Assembly (NCBI RefSeq): GCF_029952525.1 | Contig: NZ_JASAOF010000032.1 | Coordinates: 1 to 64,000 of the forward strand | Origin: Saccharopolyspora ipomoeae | GTDB lineage: Bacteria > Actinomycetota > Actinomycetes > Mycobacteriales > Pseudonocardiaceae | Reading direction: 5' to 3' | DNA: 64,000 bases | Part shown: positions 35,604 to 45,458 of the stretch, one piece after another | Numbering within the stretch: the first letter of the stretch is position 1 | How the letters are laid out: every line of letters starts with the position of its first letter | Notes under the pieces: generated by a model | Told to the model about the DNA's origin: nothing | Database searches by the model: none | What the model saw: the letters and a program-made list of their open reading frames with translations, nothing else | Position numbers and translations under genes: made by a program

Positions 35604-36539
35604 TCAGCGGTGGCGGAGGAGGGCGGTGGCTGCCGCCGCGGCGCCGGTGACCGTGCCGATGAGGCGGGAGAGCTCGACGCTGCGGGTGACGTCACCGGCA
35701 TCGGCGGTGCGGCCCTCGCCCATGATCGGGCGCTGCTCGGTGACGTGGCCGTAGACGGTGCGGCCGCCGAGGCGGATCTCCAGGGCTCCCGCGAACGCCG
35801 CTTCGACCTGGCCCGCGTTGGGGCTCGGGTGCGCGGAGGCGTCGCGCCGCCAGGTGCGCCAGGCGCCGCCGCCGGACCCGCCGACGACGGGGGCGCAGAC
35901 CGCGGTCAGCGCGGCCGCGAAGCGCGAGGGCACGAGGTTGAGCAGGTCGTCCAACCGTGCCGAGGCCCAGCCGAACTCGCGGTAGCGGGGCGAGCGGTGC
36001 CCCACCATCGCGTCGAGCGTGTTGGCAGCGCGGTAGGCCGCGAGCCCGGGGATGCCCGCCACCGCGCCCCACACCAGCGGGGCCACCACGGCGTCGGACG
36101 TGTTCTCGGCGATCGACTCGACGGTCGCGCGCGCCAGGCCCTGCCCGTCGAGGACCGCGGCGTCGCGGCCGCAGAGGTGGCCGAGGCGCTCGCGGGCGCC
36201 GTCGATCTCCCCGGCGTCGAGCAGCCGCGCCATCGCGGTGCCCTCGTCGGCCAGCGACGTGCCGCCGAGCACCGCCCAGGTGACCACTCCGGTCGCGGCC
36301 GCCTCCAGCACCGGGCTGCGGCGGACCGAGCGCTGCAGCAGCGCCCCGAGCACGGCGGTACCGCCGACGAGGACCCCGGTGTAGACGACCCCGGTGGAGC
36401 GCCGGTCCTGGTAGAGCGCCTTCTCCAGCTTCTGGGCGACGCGCCCGAACAGCGCGACCGGGTGCCCGCGCCGGGGGTCGCCCAGCGCCGCGTCCGCCGC
36501 CACGCCGAGCAGCAGACCGACCGCTCGTCCCGCGCTCAC
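35604..36539 (-). CDS. cobD: Adenosylcobinamide-phosphate synthase
   Basis: A 311-residue membrane enzyme of cobalamin assembly (CbiB/CobD) that attaches aminopropanol or its phosphate to adenosylcobyric acid. Family motifs: LLGVAADAALGDPRRGHPVALFG, ATVESIAENTSDAVVAPL, AAYRAANTLDAMVGHRS, and SPNAGQVEAAFAGAL. I start at GTG 36539, which has GGAGG 5 bases upstream; a GTG at 36578 would add 13 residues. M. tuberculosis CobD begins with a similar short lead. Divergent from the Wadjet operon. Confidence 0.88.
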   Translation of the reverse strand: MSAGRAVGLLLGVAADAALGDPRRGHPVALFGRVAQKLEKALYQDRRSTGVVYTGVLVGGTAVLGALLQRSVRRSPVLEAAATGVVTWAVLGGTSLADEGTAMARLLDAGEIDGARERLGHLCGRDAAVLDGQGLARATVESIAENTSDAVVAPLVWGAVAGIPGLAAYRAANTLDAMVGHRSPRYREFGWASARLDDLLNLVPSRFAAALTAVCAPVVGGSGGGAWRTWRRDASAHPSPNAGQVEAAFAGALEIRLGGRTVYGHVTEQRPIMGEGRTADAGDVTRSVELSRLIGTVTGAAAAATALLRHR

Positions 36540-36678
36540 CCGCACCTCCACCACCGCTGAGAAGACGATCTCGAACACCTCGAAAGCAGCACCGCACGCT
36601 ACCCCGACGGCGGCTGTGACCGATCACGGCATCCCAGGTGACCGGCTGTGCTCGGGCGACGGGATATCGTGGCGGACC

Positions 36679-38325
36679 GTGACGGCCCCTGATCACGAAG
36701 CCGATGTGCTGCGCGCCGGTGTCGCGGGAAACGCGACCGACGTGCCGCCCGCTGCTGCCGAGACGACGCCGGACGAGGCGCAGCGGCTGCAGCTGTTCGC
36801 CTACTTGCAGGCCCAGGAGCACCGCACCTACCTGGCGATCATGCGGTTGTTCACCTCGACGCTGCTGGCGGACCTGTCGGCCGGCGAGGTCGCCGCGGCC
36901 CTGGCCGCGGCCGAGCGCGAGGGCAGGGTCGCCCCCGGCGAGTCCGATGTGGACACGGTGATCGACCGGCTCAAGCAGCTGGTCAAGTGGGGCAACCTGG
37001 TCGTCGGTCGGCGCGAGACGATCGCCTCCAGCATCGCCGAGTTCCAGCACGGCAGCGTCCGCTACCAGGTCAGCAAGCTCGCCGTGCGCGTGCAGCGCGA
37101 CGTCGACGCGCTGCTGCGGGTGCCGGAGGGCGCCCGCGAGGTCTCCCGCGAGCTGCTGCCCGCCATCGACCGCGGCCTGGCCGGCATCGGCAAGGCCCTG
37201 TCCGAGGCGCTGGCCGCCGAGCGCCACGACCCGCGCGGCAAAACCGCCCGCCAGGCGCGGGAACGGCTGGCCGAGCAGGTCACGACGGTGTTCCTGCAGC
37301 ACGCCGAGCTGGCCGCCACGGTCCGCGACTTCTACGCCTACCTGGGCCAGGTCGTCACCCGCCACCAGCTCGCGCCGGACGAGATCTCGGGTTTCCGGAA
37401 CCTGCTGGTCGAGTACATCCAGATGGTCGTCGAGGACGTGCTGCGGCACACCGAGACGATCGCCGGTTCGCTGGCCGGTCTGACCGGGGCGCGCGGTGAG
37501 CTGCTGCGGCTGCTGGGCCCGGCCGACCAGCTGGGCACCGACGTCGAGCGGGCGCGCGGCCGCACCCAGGCCGACTGGCAGGAGCTGACCGACTGGTTCG
37601 TCGACGCCCCCGGCCGCCCCAGCCAGGTCGCGGCGCTGCGCGAGGCCACCGCGCGCGCCATCGGATCGCTGCTGGCCAGCGTCAAGCGCGCCACCTCCGG
37701 CGGCGGTCTGGTGCCCGGCAGGCGCGGTGAGCTGCTGAAGCTGGCGAAGTGGTTCGACCGCGCCGACGAGCGCACCTCGCACCGGCTCTACGCGGCGGCG
37801 TTCGGCCTGCACTCGGCGCGGCACCTGCAGCCAGCGCCGGACTACGACTCCGACAACGACAAGGTGCCGTGGCGCGACGGACCGGTGCAGGACGTGACGG
37901 TCAGCGTCCGCAGCCGCGGCGACCGCGGCGCGCGCGGTCGCACGTCGCGGGTGCTCGACGACCCGATGACCGAGGAAACCCTGCTGCAGCAGGCCCGCCA
38001 GGCCGATCAGCGGCGCAGCGCCGCGGTCGCCGAGCTCGCCGAGGCGGGCGCCGACGTCGGGCGGCGCACGCTGTCGCCGGACGCGCTGGGCGTGCTGTGC
38101 GAGCTGCTGACGCTGGCGATGGCGCAGCGCGACGGTTCCGACGACGAGGGCACGGCGCTGGACCCGGTGCACCGGCTGCGCGTGACGATCCGCCCGGAAT
38201 CCGGGCAGGAGACCAGGATTCGCAGCGCGGCCGGTGAGCTGACGCTGCGCGACACCGTCCTGGAACTGGTCGGGGACGGCGGTTTACCCGACTCCGAGGC
38301 ACCGCTGCGAGGAGCCGCCCGATGA
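36679..38325 (+). CDS. jetA: Wadjet-type defence protein JetA (DUF2397 family, TIGR02677)
   Basis: A 548-residue protein (start GTG 36679 chosen because the conserved domain begins soon after; GTG 36616 is possible). Family features are LQLFAYLQAQEHRTYLAIMR and ALLRVPEGAREVSRELLPAI. In Wadjet complexes this subunit is the kleisin-like bridge between the SMC heads. It is the first of four genes with 4-base overlaps (first two junctions), so translation is coupled. Role assignment follows gene order and family, not experiment. Residues 1-30 are poorly conserved. Confidence 0.85.
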   Translation: MTAPDHEADVLRAGVAGNATDVPPAAAETTPDEAQRLQLFAYLQAQEHRTYLAIMRLFTSTLLADLSAGEVAAALAAAEREGRVAPGESDVDTVIDRLKQLVKWGNLVVGRRETIASSIAEFQHGSVRYQVSKLAVRVQRDVDALLRVPEGAREVSRELLPAIDRGLAGIGKALSEALAAERHDPRGKTARQARERLAEQVTTVFLQHAELAATVRDFYAYLGQVVTRHQLAPDEISGFRNLLVEYIQMVVEDVLRHTETIAGSLAGLTGARGELLRLLGPADQLGTDVERARGRTQADWQELTDWFVDAPGRPSQVAALREATARAIGSLLASVKRATSGGGLVPGRRGELLKLAKWFDRADERTSHRLYAAAFGLHSARHLQPAPDYDSDNDKVPWRDGPVQDVTVSVRSRGDRGARGRTSRVLDDPMTEETLLQQARQADQRRSAAVAELAEAGADVGRRTLSPDALGVLCELLTLAMAQRDGSDDEGTALDPVHRLRVTIRPESGQETRIRSAAGELTLRDTVLELVGDGGLPDSEAPLRGAAR

Positions 38326-39521
38326 TCTCGACGTTCGACGAGCTCCCCGACATCGACGCGGCGAACGTGGTGCGCTGCGCCCGGGTTCTGCTGCGCAGGC
38401 CGCTGCTGCGCGCAGACGGGCCGGACGGCGACCTGCTGCCGATGATCTACCGCCAGCGCGCCGCGCTGCAGGACGTCTTCGCGGGTCTGCTGGGGTACCG
38501 GCTGGTGGTGGAGCGCCGCTTCGCGCGGCTGTACAAGTCCGGTCCGGGCGAGGACGCGGGGCGCGGCGTGGAATCGCTGAGCCCGCGCGGTTACGCCTAC
38601 TTCGCGCTGACCCTGGCCGCGCTGACCGGGATCGGCCGCCAGGTCCTGCTGTCGCGGCTGGTCAGCGACGTGCGCGCGGCCGCCGCCGAGGCCGGGATCG
38701 AGATCGCCGACGACCCGGCGGACCGGCGCGCGCTGACCGCGGCGCTGCGGCACCTGGTCGCGCTGGGCGTGATCACCGAGACCGAGGGCTCGGTGACGGC
38801 CGAGTCCGCCGCCGAGGCGCTGATCACCATCGACACCGACATGCTGGGCCAGCTGGTGGCGGGCCCGCTGGCCGAGGCCGAGGACCCGCAGCAGCTGGTC
38901 GAGCTCGCCTCCGCCGCCGGTCCGCGCCGGATCGAGCACGCGGTGCGGCGCAAGCTGATCGAAGACCCGGTGGTGCTCTACGCGGACCTGCCGCCGGAGC
39001 AGGCGAGCTGGCTGCGCGAGCACGTCATCAACGAATCCCGTTTGCTGGAGCGGTTCTTCGGCCTCGTCGGCGAGGCCCGCGCCGAGGGCGTGGTGGTGTG
39101 CGACCCGGAGGACTACCTCACCGACCTCGCGTTCCCGGGCCCGGGAACGGTCGCGCGGATCGCGCTGCTGGCGCTGCCGGAACTGCTGGACAAGGCCGAA
39201 CCCGATTCGGCAGGGCGGCATCCGGTGTCCTGGCAGGACTTCGCAGACGTGTGCCAGGACCTGGTCGAGTCCTACCCGTCGGCGTGGTCGCGGGCTGCGA
39301 CCGAGGACCACCAGGACCTGGTGCGCTCGGTCATCGACCTGCTGGGCAGGCTGGGCCTGCTCCGCGAGTCCGACGGGTCGTGGCTGCTCAGCCCGGCCGC
39401 GCACCGCTGGCTCCCGCAGCCCGACGCGACACCGGCGCAGCAGCAGCGCGAAGCGGAACCGCCGGCGCCCGAACCGCCGGGCCTGTCACTGTTCGACGAG
39501 ATGGAAGAGGCAACGCGGTGA
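38322..39521 (+). CDS. jetB: Wadjet-type defence protein JetB (DUF2398 family, TIGR02678)
   Basis: A 399-residue protein starting at ATG overlapping the JetA stop (ATGA). The middle resembles winged-helix modules (YAYFALTLAALTGIGRQVLL; LRHLVALGVITETEGSVTA). It corresponds to the MukE/KITE-like subunit that binds the kleisin and DNA. The C-terminus is proline-rich (PAPEPPGLSLFDEMEEATR). Confidence 0.85.
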   Translation: MISTFDELPDIDAANVVRCARVLLRRPLLRADGPDGDLLPMIYRQRAALQDVFAGLLGYRLVVERRFARLYKSGPGEDAGRGVESLSPRGYAYFALTLAALTGIGRQVLLSRLVSDVRAAAAEAGIEIADDPADRRALTAALRHLVALGVITETEGSVTAESAAEALITIDTDMLGQLVAGPLAEAEDPQQLVELASAAGPRRIEHAVRRKLIEDPVVLYADLPPEQASWLREHVINESRLLERFFGLVGEARAEGVVVCDPEDYLTDLAFPGPGTVARIALLALPELLDKAEPDSAGRHPVSWQDFADVCQDLVESYPSAWSRAATEDHQDLVRSVIDLLGRLGLLRESDGSWLLSPAAHRWLPQPDATPAQQQREAEPPAPEPPGLSLFDEMEEATR

Positions 39522-42500
39522 GCCCACACAGCACCGAAGCGGCCGTTGCGGAGTCCGCCCACCGGTGGCGCCTGCACCGCGGCGGGATCGTCAACATCTG
39601 GCAGTACGCCGAGACGACGTTCGACCTCGACGGCGGACGTGCGATCTTCCAGGGCACCAACGGTTCCGGCAAGTCCCGGACCCTGGAGCTGCTGCTGCCG
39701 CTGTGCCTCGACGGCGACCTGCGCCAGCTGGGGTCGAAGGGCTTCGACACGGTCAGCATCCGGCGGCTGATGCTCGACGAGTACCCGGGCGGGCCGAACC
39801 GCATCGGCTACGCCTGGATCGAGCTGCGCCGCGACACCCCGGAGGGCGGCGAGGAGTTCCTCACCTGCGGTCTCGGGGTGAAGGCGTCGAAGACCTCGCA
39901 GTCGATCAGCGACTCGTGGCGGTTCATCACGAGCCGCCGGGTGGGCATCAACCTGCACCTGGTGGGCGCCGACCGGGTTCCGCTGGGGGCGGCGCAGCTG
40001 CGCGAGCTGCTGGGCGCCGACTGCGTGCTCGACGACCAGTCGTTCCGCGCGAAGGTCGCGGCCTCGGTCTACGGCGTGCCTGCCGCGCGCTACGGCGACC
40101 TGCTGCACCTGCAGCGCACGCTGCGCAACCCCGACGTGGGCCTGAAGGTCCTGGAGGGGCAGCTGGAGCAGATCCTGTCCGACGCGCTGCCGCCGCTGGA
40201 CGCGGGCCTGATCGAGCGGCTGGCGACCTCGTTCGACGACCTGGAGTCGATCCGCGAGAACATCGTCCGGCTCACCGGGGCGGACAAGGCCCTGACCGCG
40301 TTCCTGTCGACCTACTCCGGCTACGCGTTCGGCGCGCTGCGCGACCGCGCGGAGGCGATGCGCGCGGCGCAGCAGAAGCTGGCGGCGCTGCGCAAGGACC
40401 TGGCGAGGCTGGACGAGCAGTTCACCGGCAAGCGCGAGGAACGGGAGTCCGCGCAGCGCACCATCACCGAGCTGGAGCAGCGCGAGAGCGAGCTGGAGTC
40501 GAGCATCGACGCGCTGCGCTCGCACCCGGCCTACTCGGAGCTGCAGAACCTGCGCGACCGGGAGAAGCTGGTCGAGAGTTCCCGCGCCGCAGCGGTTTCC
40601 GCGCTCGACACGGCGACGCGGCACCGGGCTCAGGAGACCCGCTCGGCGGAGTCGGTGCTGGGCGTGCTGCGCAGGCTCGCCGGTGACGCCGAGGCCGCCG
40701 GGCAGGCCGCGACCCGCGCTGGTCAGCAGTTGAGCACCGCAGGTCTGGGCGGTGCGACCGTGCCGCAGCCGCCGCCGGTCCCGGCCGCCGAGCTGGTCGC
40801 CGAGACCGAGTCGGTGCGCACCTCGCCCGAGCCGGACGCCGAGCCGACCGAGGTGGAGCGCTACCAGCCGCCGCAGCTGGACGCCGACGCGCTGGCGGCC
40901 CAATTCCGCTCCGCGGTGGGCAGTTCCGCGCAGGCGGCGACCGAGGCGCGGGAGCGCGCGGCGCTGACCCTGGCGCTGCACCAGCAGGCCCGCGAGCTCG
41001 ACTCCGAGCAGGCGCAGGTCGCCGAGATCCAGCGCAACGCCCGCCAGGCGCAGCTGACCTCCACCGAGGCCGCGGGTCGCCGCAACCAGGCGCAGCAGGA
41101 GCTCTCCGACGCCGCCGCGGTGTGGGTGGAGCTGGCGCGCAAGTGGGCCACCGAGTGGCCCGCCGCGACCGAGCAGGCCCCGCCGGAGCCGCCGACCGTC
41201 GAGGACCTGATCAACGACCGGGGTGCCAGCCGCACCTCCCGCGAGCAGGCCCGGCAGTGGGCGCGCCCGCAGCTGCACGAGGCGCGGCGCGCGGTGTCGG
41301 CGGTGGAGCAGGAGATCACCGAGCTGCGCGCGGAAACCCGCATGCGCGAAGGGGAACTCGCCGAACTGCGCGCGGGTCACGAGCGCCGCCCGGAGCTGCC
41401 GACGTGGGTGGAGGCCGAACGCGACCCGTCGCAGGGCCGCGCCTTCTACGAGCTGGTCGACTTCGCGCCGTCCCTGAGCGACGCCGACCGGGCGGGCCTG
41501 GAGGCGGCGCTGCAGTCCAGCGGGCTGCTCAACGCCTGGGTCACCGCCACCGGGCACGTGCCCGGCCTGACGGACCTGCTGGCCTCCCCCGCCGGCCCGG
41601 TCGACCCGACCACCGGCGGCACGCTGAACGCACTGCTCACCCCGGCCGCCGTGGCGGACTCGCCGGTGCCGCCGGAGCGGGTCGCCGGGCTGCTGACCAC
41701 GGTCTCGACCGGTGGCGGCACCGGGCTGTGCGTGTCCACCGACGGGTCCTGGAAGGCCGGGGCGCTCAGCGGTTCCTGGCACAAGGAGGCCGCCGAGTAC
41801 GTGGGCGCGGGCGCCCGCGAGGACGCCCGGGCGCGGCGGATCAGCGAGCTGGAGGACGAGCTCGCCCGGCTGCGCGAGGCGATCGGCGAGGCCGAGCGGC
41901 GGCAGGCCGAGGCCGGTGAGCACGCGTCGGCGCTGGAGCAGCACCTGGAGGTCTTCCCGGACGACGGGGACCTGCTGACCGCGCAGGCGAAGCTGGCGAC
42001 GGCGATCGAGACGGCCGAGGACGCCGAGCGCCAGGTGGTGCAGCTGCGCGAGCAGCACCTGGAGGTCGAGCAGCGCTGGCAGGCCGCGCAGAGCGAGCTG
42101 GTCCGGGCCGCCGGTGAGGCGGGGCTGCCCGCCGAGACGCAGGCGCTCGACGCGGCGCACCGCGCGGCGGTGGACGCCCGCTCGGGCATCGACGCGCTGC
42201 GCGAGGCCGTCGAGTCGCGCTGCCTGCCGACGCTGGCGGAGCTGCGCGACATCTCGCTGCACCACGACGTCGCGGTGGCCGACCGGATGGAGGCCGAGGC
42301 GCAGGCCGAGCGCCGCTGCGCCGACTACGCCGAGCAGGCCGGTGGCCTGTCGGAGCTGACGTCGGCGGTGGGCGGTGCTGCGCAGGAGATCGCCGACAAG
42401 GTCAGCGGTTTCGAGCGCGAGCGCGCCGAGCTGCGGGAGAAGCTGCCGCAGGAGCGGGAGCGCATCAGCACCCTGCGCGAGGCCGCCGCCCGGCTGGAGA

Positions 42501-43636
42501 CGCAGCTGGAGAACAAGCAGTCGCAGCTGGCCGGTCGGGAGCAGGACGCCGAGTCGGCGACGACCGCGTTCCGCCGGGCCCTGGAGATCCCGGGCCTGTG
42601 GGCGGCGGCCGAGGTCTCCGCGGAGCCGCCGGGCGAGCTGGAGGAGGCCGCCGAGCTGCTGGCGGGTTCGGACCGCAAGGGCTCCACCGAGTCGACGGTG
42701 CTCAACCGGTTGCAGACGCTGCAGCACGCGCTGAGCGGCAACTACGACATCACCGCCGCCGACCAGCACGGCCTGCTCACGGTGACCGTCACCGGTGAGG
42801 AGGGACCGCAGCCGGTCGCCGAGGCCGCGCGGCGGGTGTCCGAGCGGCTCGGCGAGCAGCGCGGGTACCTCAACGAGCGCTACCAGTCGATCTTCGCGGA
42901 CTACCTGATCCGGGACCTGGCGGAGCGGCTGCGCGGGCAGATGACCATCGCCGAGGACCTGTGCAAGCGGATGAACGAGGTCCTCGACGGCGCCCGGTCC
43001 AGCCAGGGCGTGCACGTCCAGCTGGACTGGCAGCCGTCGGCGGCGCTGGGCGACGACATCAAGCAGGCCATCGACCTGGTGCGCACGCCGTTCGCGAACC
43101 GCAGCGAGGACCAGGACTCGCTGCTGCGGCGGGTGTTCACCGACCTCATCGAGTCCGAGCGGGACAGCGCATCGGGCGGGTACGCGGAGATCCTGGCGCG
43201 GGCGCTGGACTACCGGTCCTGGTTCGCGTTCACGGTGCGGGTGCGCGACACCGGCCCGGACGGCAAGCCGCGGGTGCGGCGGCTGCGGCAGCTGTCGTCG
43301 GGCGAGACGCGGCTGATCTCGTACGTGACGCTGTTCGCGGCCGCGGCGGCGTTCTACGACGCGGTGAGCGTGTCCTCGGACGGTCGCGGTCCGCTGCGGC
43401 TGGTGCTGCTGGACGAGGCGTTCGAGCGGCTCGACGATCCGACGATCGCGCGGATGCTGGGGCTGCTGGTGGACCTGGACATGGACTGGCTGATCACCTG
43501 GCCGAGCGGCTGGGGCGTCTCGCCGAAGATCCCGAAGATGCACATCTACGACGTGCTGCGACCGCGCAGCGGTCACGGCATCGCGACCACGCACACCACC
43601 TGGACGGGCACGGACCTGCAGCGTCCGGACGCCTGA
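39518..43636 (+). CDS. jetC: Wadjet-type SMC-like ATPase JetC (TIGR02680 family)
   Basis: A 1372-residue SMC/SbcC-type ATPase (start GTG, overlapping the JetB stop). The N-terminal head has the P-loop IFQGTNGSGKSRTLELL (about residues 44-60). Long coiled-coil arms (about 270-680 and 770-1160) flank a hinge-like region. The C-terminal head has the ABC signature LSSGETRLISY (about 1260) and Walker B LRLVLLDEAFERLDD (about 1295). ATP-driven DNA loop extrusion by this subunit lets the complex find closed circular plasmids. All catalytic motifs look intact. Confidence 0.88.
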   Translation: MSPHSTEAAVAESAHRWRLHRGGIVNIWQYAETTFDLDGGRAIFQGTNGSGKSRTLELLLPLCLDGDLRQLGSKGFDTVSIRRLMLDEYPGGPNRIGYAWIELRRDTPEGGEEFLTCGLGVKASKTSQSISDSWRFITSRRVGINLHLVGADRVPLGAAQLRELLGADCVLDDQSFRAKVAASVYGVPAARYGDLLHLQRTLRNPDVGLKVLEGQLEQILSDALPPLDAGLIERLATSFDDLESIRENIVRLTGADKALTAFLSTYSGYAFGALRDRAEAMRAAQQKLAALRKDLARLDEQFTGKREERESAQRTITELEQRESELESSIDALRSHPAYSELQNLRDREKLVESSRAAAVSALDTATRHRAQETRSAESVLGVLRRLAGDAEAAGQAATRAGQQLSTAGLGGATVPQPPPVPAAELVAETESVRTSPEPDAEPTEVERYQPPQLDADALAAQFRSAVGSSAQAATEARERAALTLALHQQARELDSEQAQVAEIQRNARQAQLTSTEAAGRRNQAQQELSDAAAVWVELARKWATEWPAATEQAPPEPPTVEDLINDRGASRTSREQARQWARPQLHEARRAVSAVEQEITELRAETRMREGELAELRAGHERRPELPTWVEAERDPSQGRAFYELVDFAPSLSDADRAGLEAALQSSGLLNAWVTATGHVPGLTDLLASPAGPVDPTTGGTLNALLTPAAVADSPVPPERVAGLLTTVSTGGGTGLCVSTDGSWKAGALSGSWHKEAAEYVGAGAREDARARRISELEDELARLREAIGEAERRQAEAGEHASALEQHLEVFPDDGDLLTAQAKLATAIETAEDAERQVVQLREQHLEVEQRWQAAQSELVRAAGEAGLPAETQALDAAHRAAVDARSGIDALREAVESRCLPTLAELRDISLHHDVAVADRMEAEAQAERRCADYAEQAGGLSELTSAVGGAAQEIADKVSGFERERAELREKLPQERERISTLREAAARLETQLENKQSQLAGREQDAESATTAFRRALEIPGLWAAAEVSAEPPGELEEAAELLAGSDRKGSTESTVLNRLQTLQHALSGNYDITAADQHGLLTVTVTGEEGPQPVAEAARRVSERLGEQRGYLNERYQSIFADYLIRDLAERLRGQMTIAEDLCKRMNEVLDGARSSQGVHVQLDWQPSAALGDDIKQAIDLVRTPFANRSEDQDSLLRRVFTDLIESERDSASGGYAEILARALDYRSWFAFTVRVRDTGPDGKPRVRRLRQLSSGETRLISYVTLFAAAAAFYDAVSVSSDGRGPLRLVLLDEAFERLDDPTIARMLGLLVDLDMDWLITWPSGWGVSPKIPKMHIYDVLRPRSGHGIATTHTTWTGTDLQRPDA

Positions 43637-43665
43637 CCAGCAGTTCTCAATCGGAGGTATTCGCC

Positions 43666-44886
43666 GTGGCCGTCACGGACGAGATCCGGGAGGCCCTCGG
43701 CGTTCCGGAGTTGCGGGGCCTGTGGGAGGCGGCGCGCGAGGCGCTGTCGTCGTCGAAGCCGACGTTCCGGCTGGAGCTGCCCGACGACGCCACCCGCACC
43801 GCGGTGGGCGAGCTCTACGGGCGTCCGATGTGGGGCGAGGGCACCCGGATCAGTGTGTCCAAACTGGACGAAGCATTGCGGAACCGGTTCGGCGCCGGGC
43901 TCTCCCAGGTCGTCGAGGCGCTGAGCGGCGCGGTCGCCGAAGCCGATCCGGTCGCCGAGGAGGCCGACGAGCTGCTGGAGGTGCTCGACGAGCACGGGCT
44001 GGCCGGTGCGTCGTGGGCGGCGCCGTGGTTGCGGTGGGTGCGGCAGTACGGGCGGGTCGGCGAGGCCGAGCTGACCGGCATCGTCCACGCCGCCGCGCGG
44101 GTGCTGGCCGCGATGTCGCTGTCCGAGCCGCCGCGCTCCTGGACTTCGCGCGCGTCGCTGGCCGGGCGGATCGGGTTCCCGCACTCGCTGGACGACGGGA
44201 CGGCGCTGAGCCGCGTCGTGCTCAAGGCCGCGGCGCTGGCGCAGGGCGTCGAGGCGCCGGGCAACGAGCGCGACCGCCGCGCCTTGTGGGAGCGCTGCGG
44301 TGTTTCCCCGGACGGGGTGTCGGCGACGGTGCTGACCTGGGCGCTGCCGGTTCCCGGCGACGACGCGTGGTCGGCCGGGATCCGCGCCCGCACCGAGCTG
44401 GGACTGCCCGCGCACCTCACGCACCTGGACCTCGGCGCCGCCCCGGCGCGGCTGGTGCCGGAGGGCACGGCGATCGCGGTGTGCGAGCACCCGCGCGTGG
44501 TGGAGGCGGCGATCCGGGAAGCCCTGCACCACCCGGTGCTCTGCCTGTCCGGCCTGCCGTCGACGGCGGCCCGAGCTCTCCTGGAGCGCCTCTCCGCCGA
44601 CGGCGCGGTGCTGCACGTGCACGCCGACTTCGACTGGCCCGGCATCGCCGCCGCCCTCACGGCCCAGCGCCACGGAGCGGTGCCCTGGCGCATGTCCGGC
44701 GCCGACTACCGCTCGGCGCTCGACCGGGCGTCGCAGGACCGCACGGACCTGCCCAACCTCATCGGCACCCCGATCCCCACGCCGTGGGATCCCCAGCTGG
44801 CCGACCTCATGACCACCGCGGCCCGGGCCGTCGAGGAGGAGCACGCCCTCCAGCCCCTCCTCGACGACCTGCGCCGCGGCCTGTAG
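43666..44886 (+). CDS. jetD: Wadjet-type nuclease subunit JetD (DUF2399/TIGR02679, Toprim)
   Basis: A 406-residue protein, GTG start with GGAGG 8 bases upstream. The N-half is TIGR02679-like. The C-terminal Toprim-like domain carries the Asp motif LHVHADFDWPGIAAAL (about residue 316), preceded by AIAVCEHPRVVEAA with its Glu. In Wadjet this subunit cuts the trapped plasmid. A 29-base gap separates it from JetC. It ends 3 bases from the convergent GNAT gene. Confidence 0.87.
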   Translation: MAVTDEIREALGVPELRGLWEAAREALSSSKPTFRLELPDDATRTAVGELYGRPMWGEGTRISVSKLDEALRNRFGAGLSQVVEALSGAVAEADPVAEEADELLEVLDEHGLAGASWAAPWLRWVRQYGRVGEAELTGIVHAAARVLAAMSLSEPPRSWTSRASLAGRIGFPHSLDDGTALSRVVLKAAALAQGVEAPGNERDRRALWERCGVSPDGVSATVLTWALPVPGDDAWSAGIRARTELGLPAHLTHLDLGAAPARLVPEGTAIAVCEHPRVVEAAIREALHHPVLCLSGLPSTAARALLERLSADGAVLHVHADFDWPGIAAALTAQRHGAVPWRMSGADYRSALDRASQDRTDLPNLIGTPIPTPWDPQLADLMTTAARAVEEEHALQPLLDDLRRGL

Positions 44887-44889
44887 AGG

Positions 44890-45375
44890 TCAGAACCGCC
44901 GGTACATCACGTGGAGGCCGACGTAGCCCAGCGTCGGGTGGTGGAAGGCCTCCGGGAGGGTCGCGGCGATCTCCATGCCCAGGGACTCCCAGAGCGCCAC
45001 CGCGCGGGTGTTGGTCTCCACGACGGCGTTGAACTGCATCGCCCGGTAGCCGTCGGCCTGAGCCCGGTCGAGCACGTGCTTGCCCAGCTCGCGGCCGACG
45101 CCGCGTCCGCCGGCGTCCGGGTCGACCATGAAGCTCGCGGTCGCCACGTGCGCGCCCTGGGCTTCCCGGTTCGGTCCGGAGATCGCCGTGCCCAGCACCC
45201 GGTCGCCCTCCACGGCGACGACGGTCCGCCAGGGCGGGGCCGGGAACCAGCGCTGGCGCGCCCGCTGCTCGTCGAGGTCCCGGTCCCACGCGTAGGTCTC
45301 CCCCGCGGCCACGATCCGTCTCATGAACGGCCAGATCCCGTCCCAATCGGCCGCCTCGGCCTCCCTGATCTCCAT
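44890..45375 (-). CDS. GNAT family N-acetyltransferase
   Basis: A 161-residue acetyltransferase. The acetyl-CoA motif is SFMVDPDAGGRGVGRELGKH; residues about 80-100 (VVAVEGDRVLGTAISGP) and the C-terminal FNAVVETNTRAVALWESLGM complete the fold. The start at MEIREAEAADWDGIWPFM has GGGGAC upstream. The family includes phosphinothricin-like acetyltransferases, but the acceptor is unknown. Confidence 0.82.
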   Translation of the reverse strand: MEIREAEAADWDGIWPFMRRIVAAGETYAWDRDLDEQRARQRWFPAPPWRTVVAVEGDRVLGTAISGPNREAQGAHVATASFMVDPDAGGRGVGRELGKHVLDRAQADGYRAMQFNAVVETNTRAVALWESLGMEIAATLPEAFHHPTLGYVGLHVMYRRF

Positions 45376-45458
45376 GTCCCCAGTCTCCACGACGTCGGCG
45401 ATCGCCCGCACCGGGTTTTCGGGCTGGCCGATTCGTCCTGTTCCGGTAGCTTCCCGGT

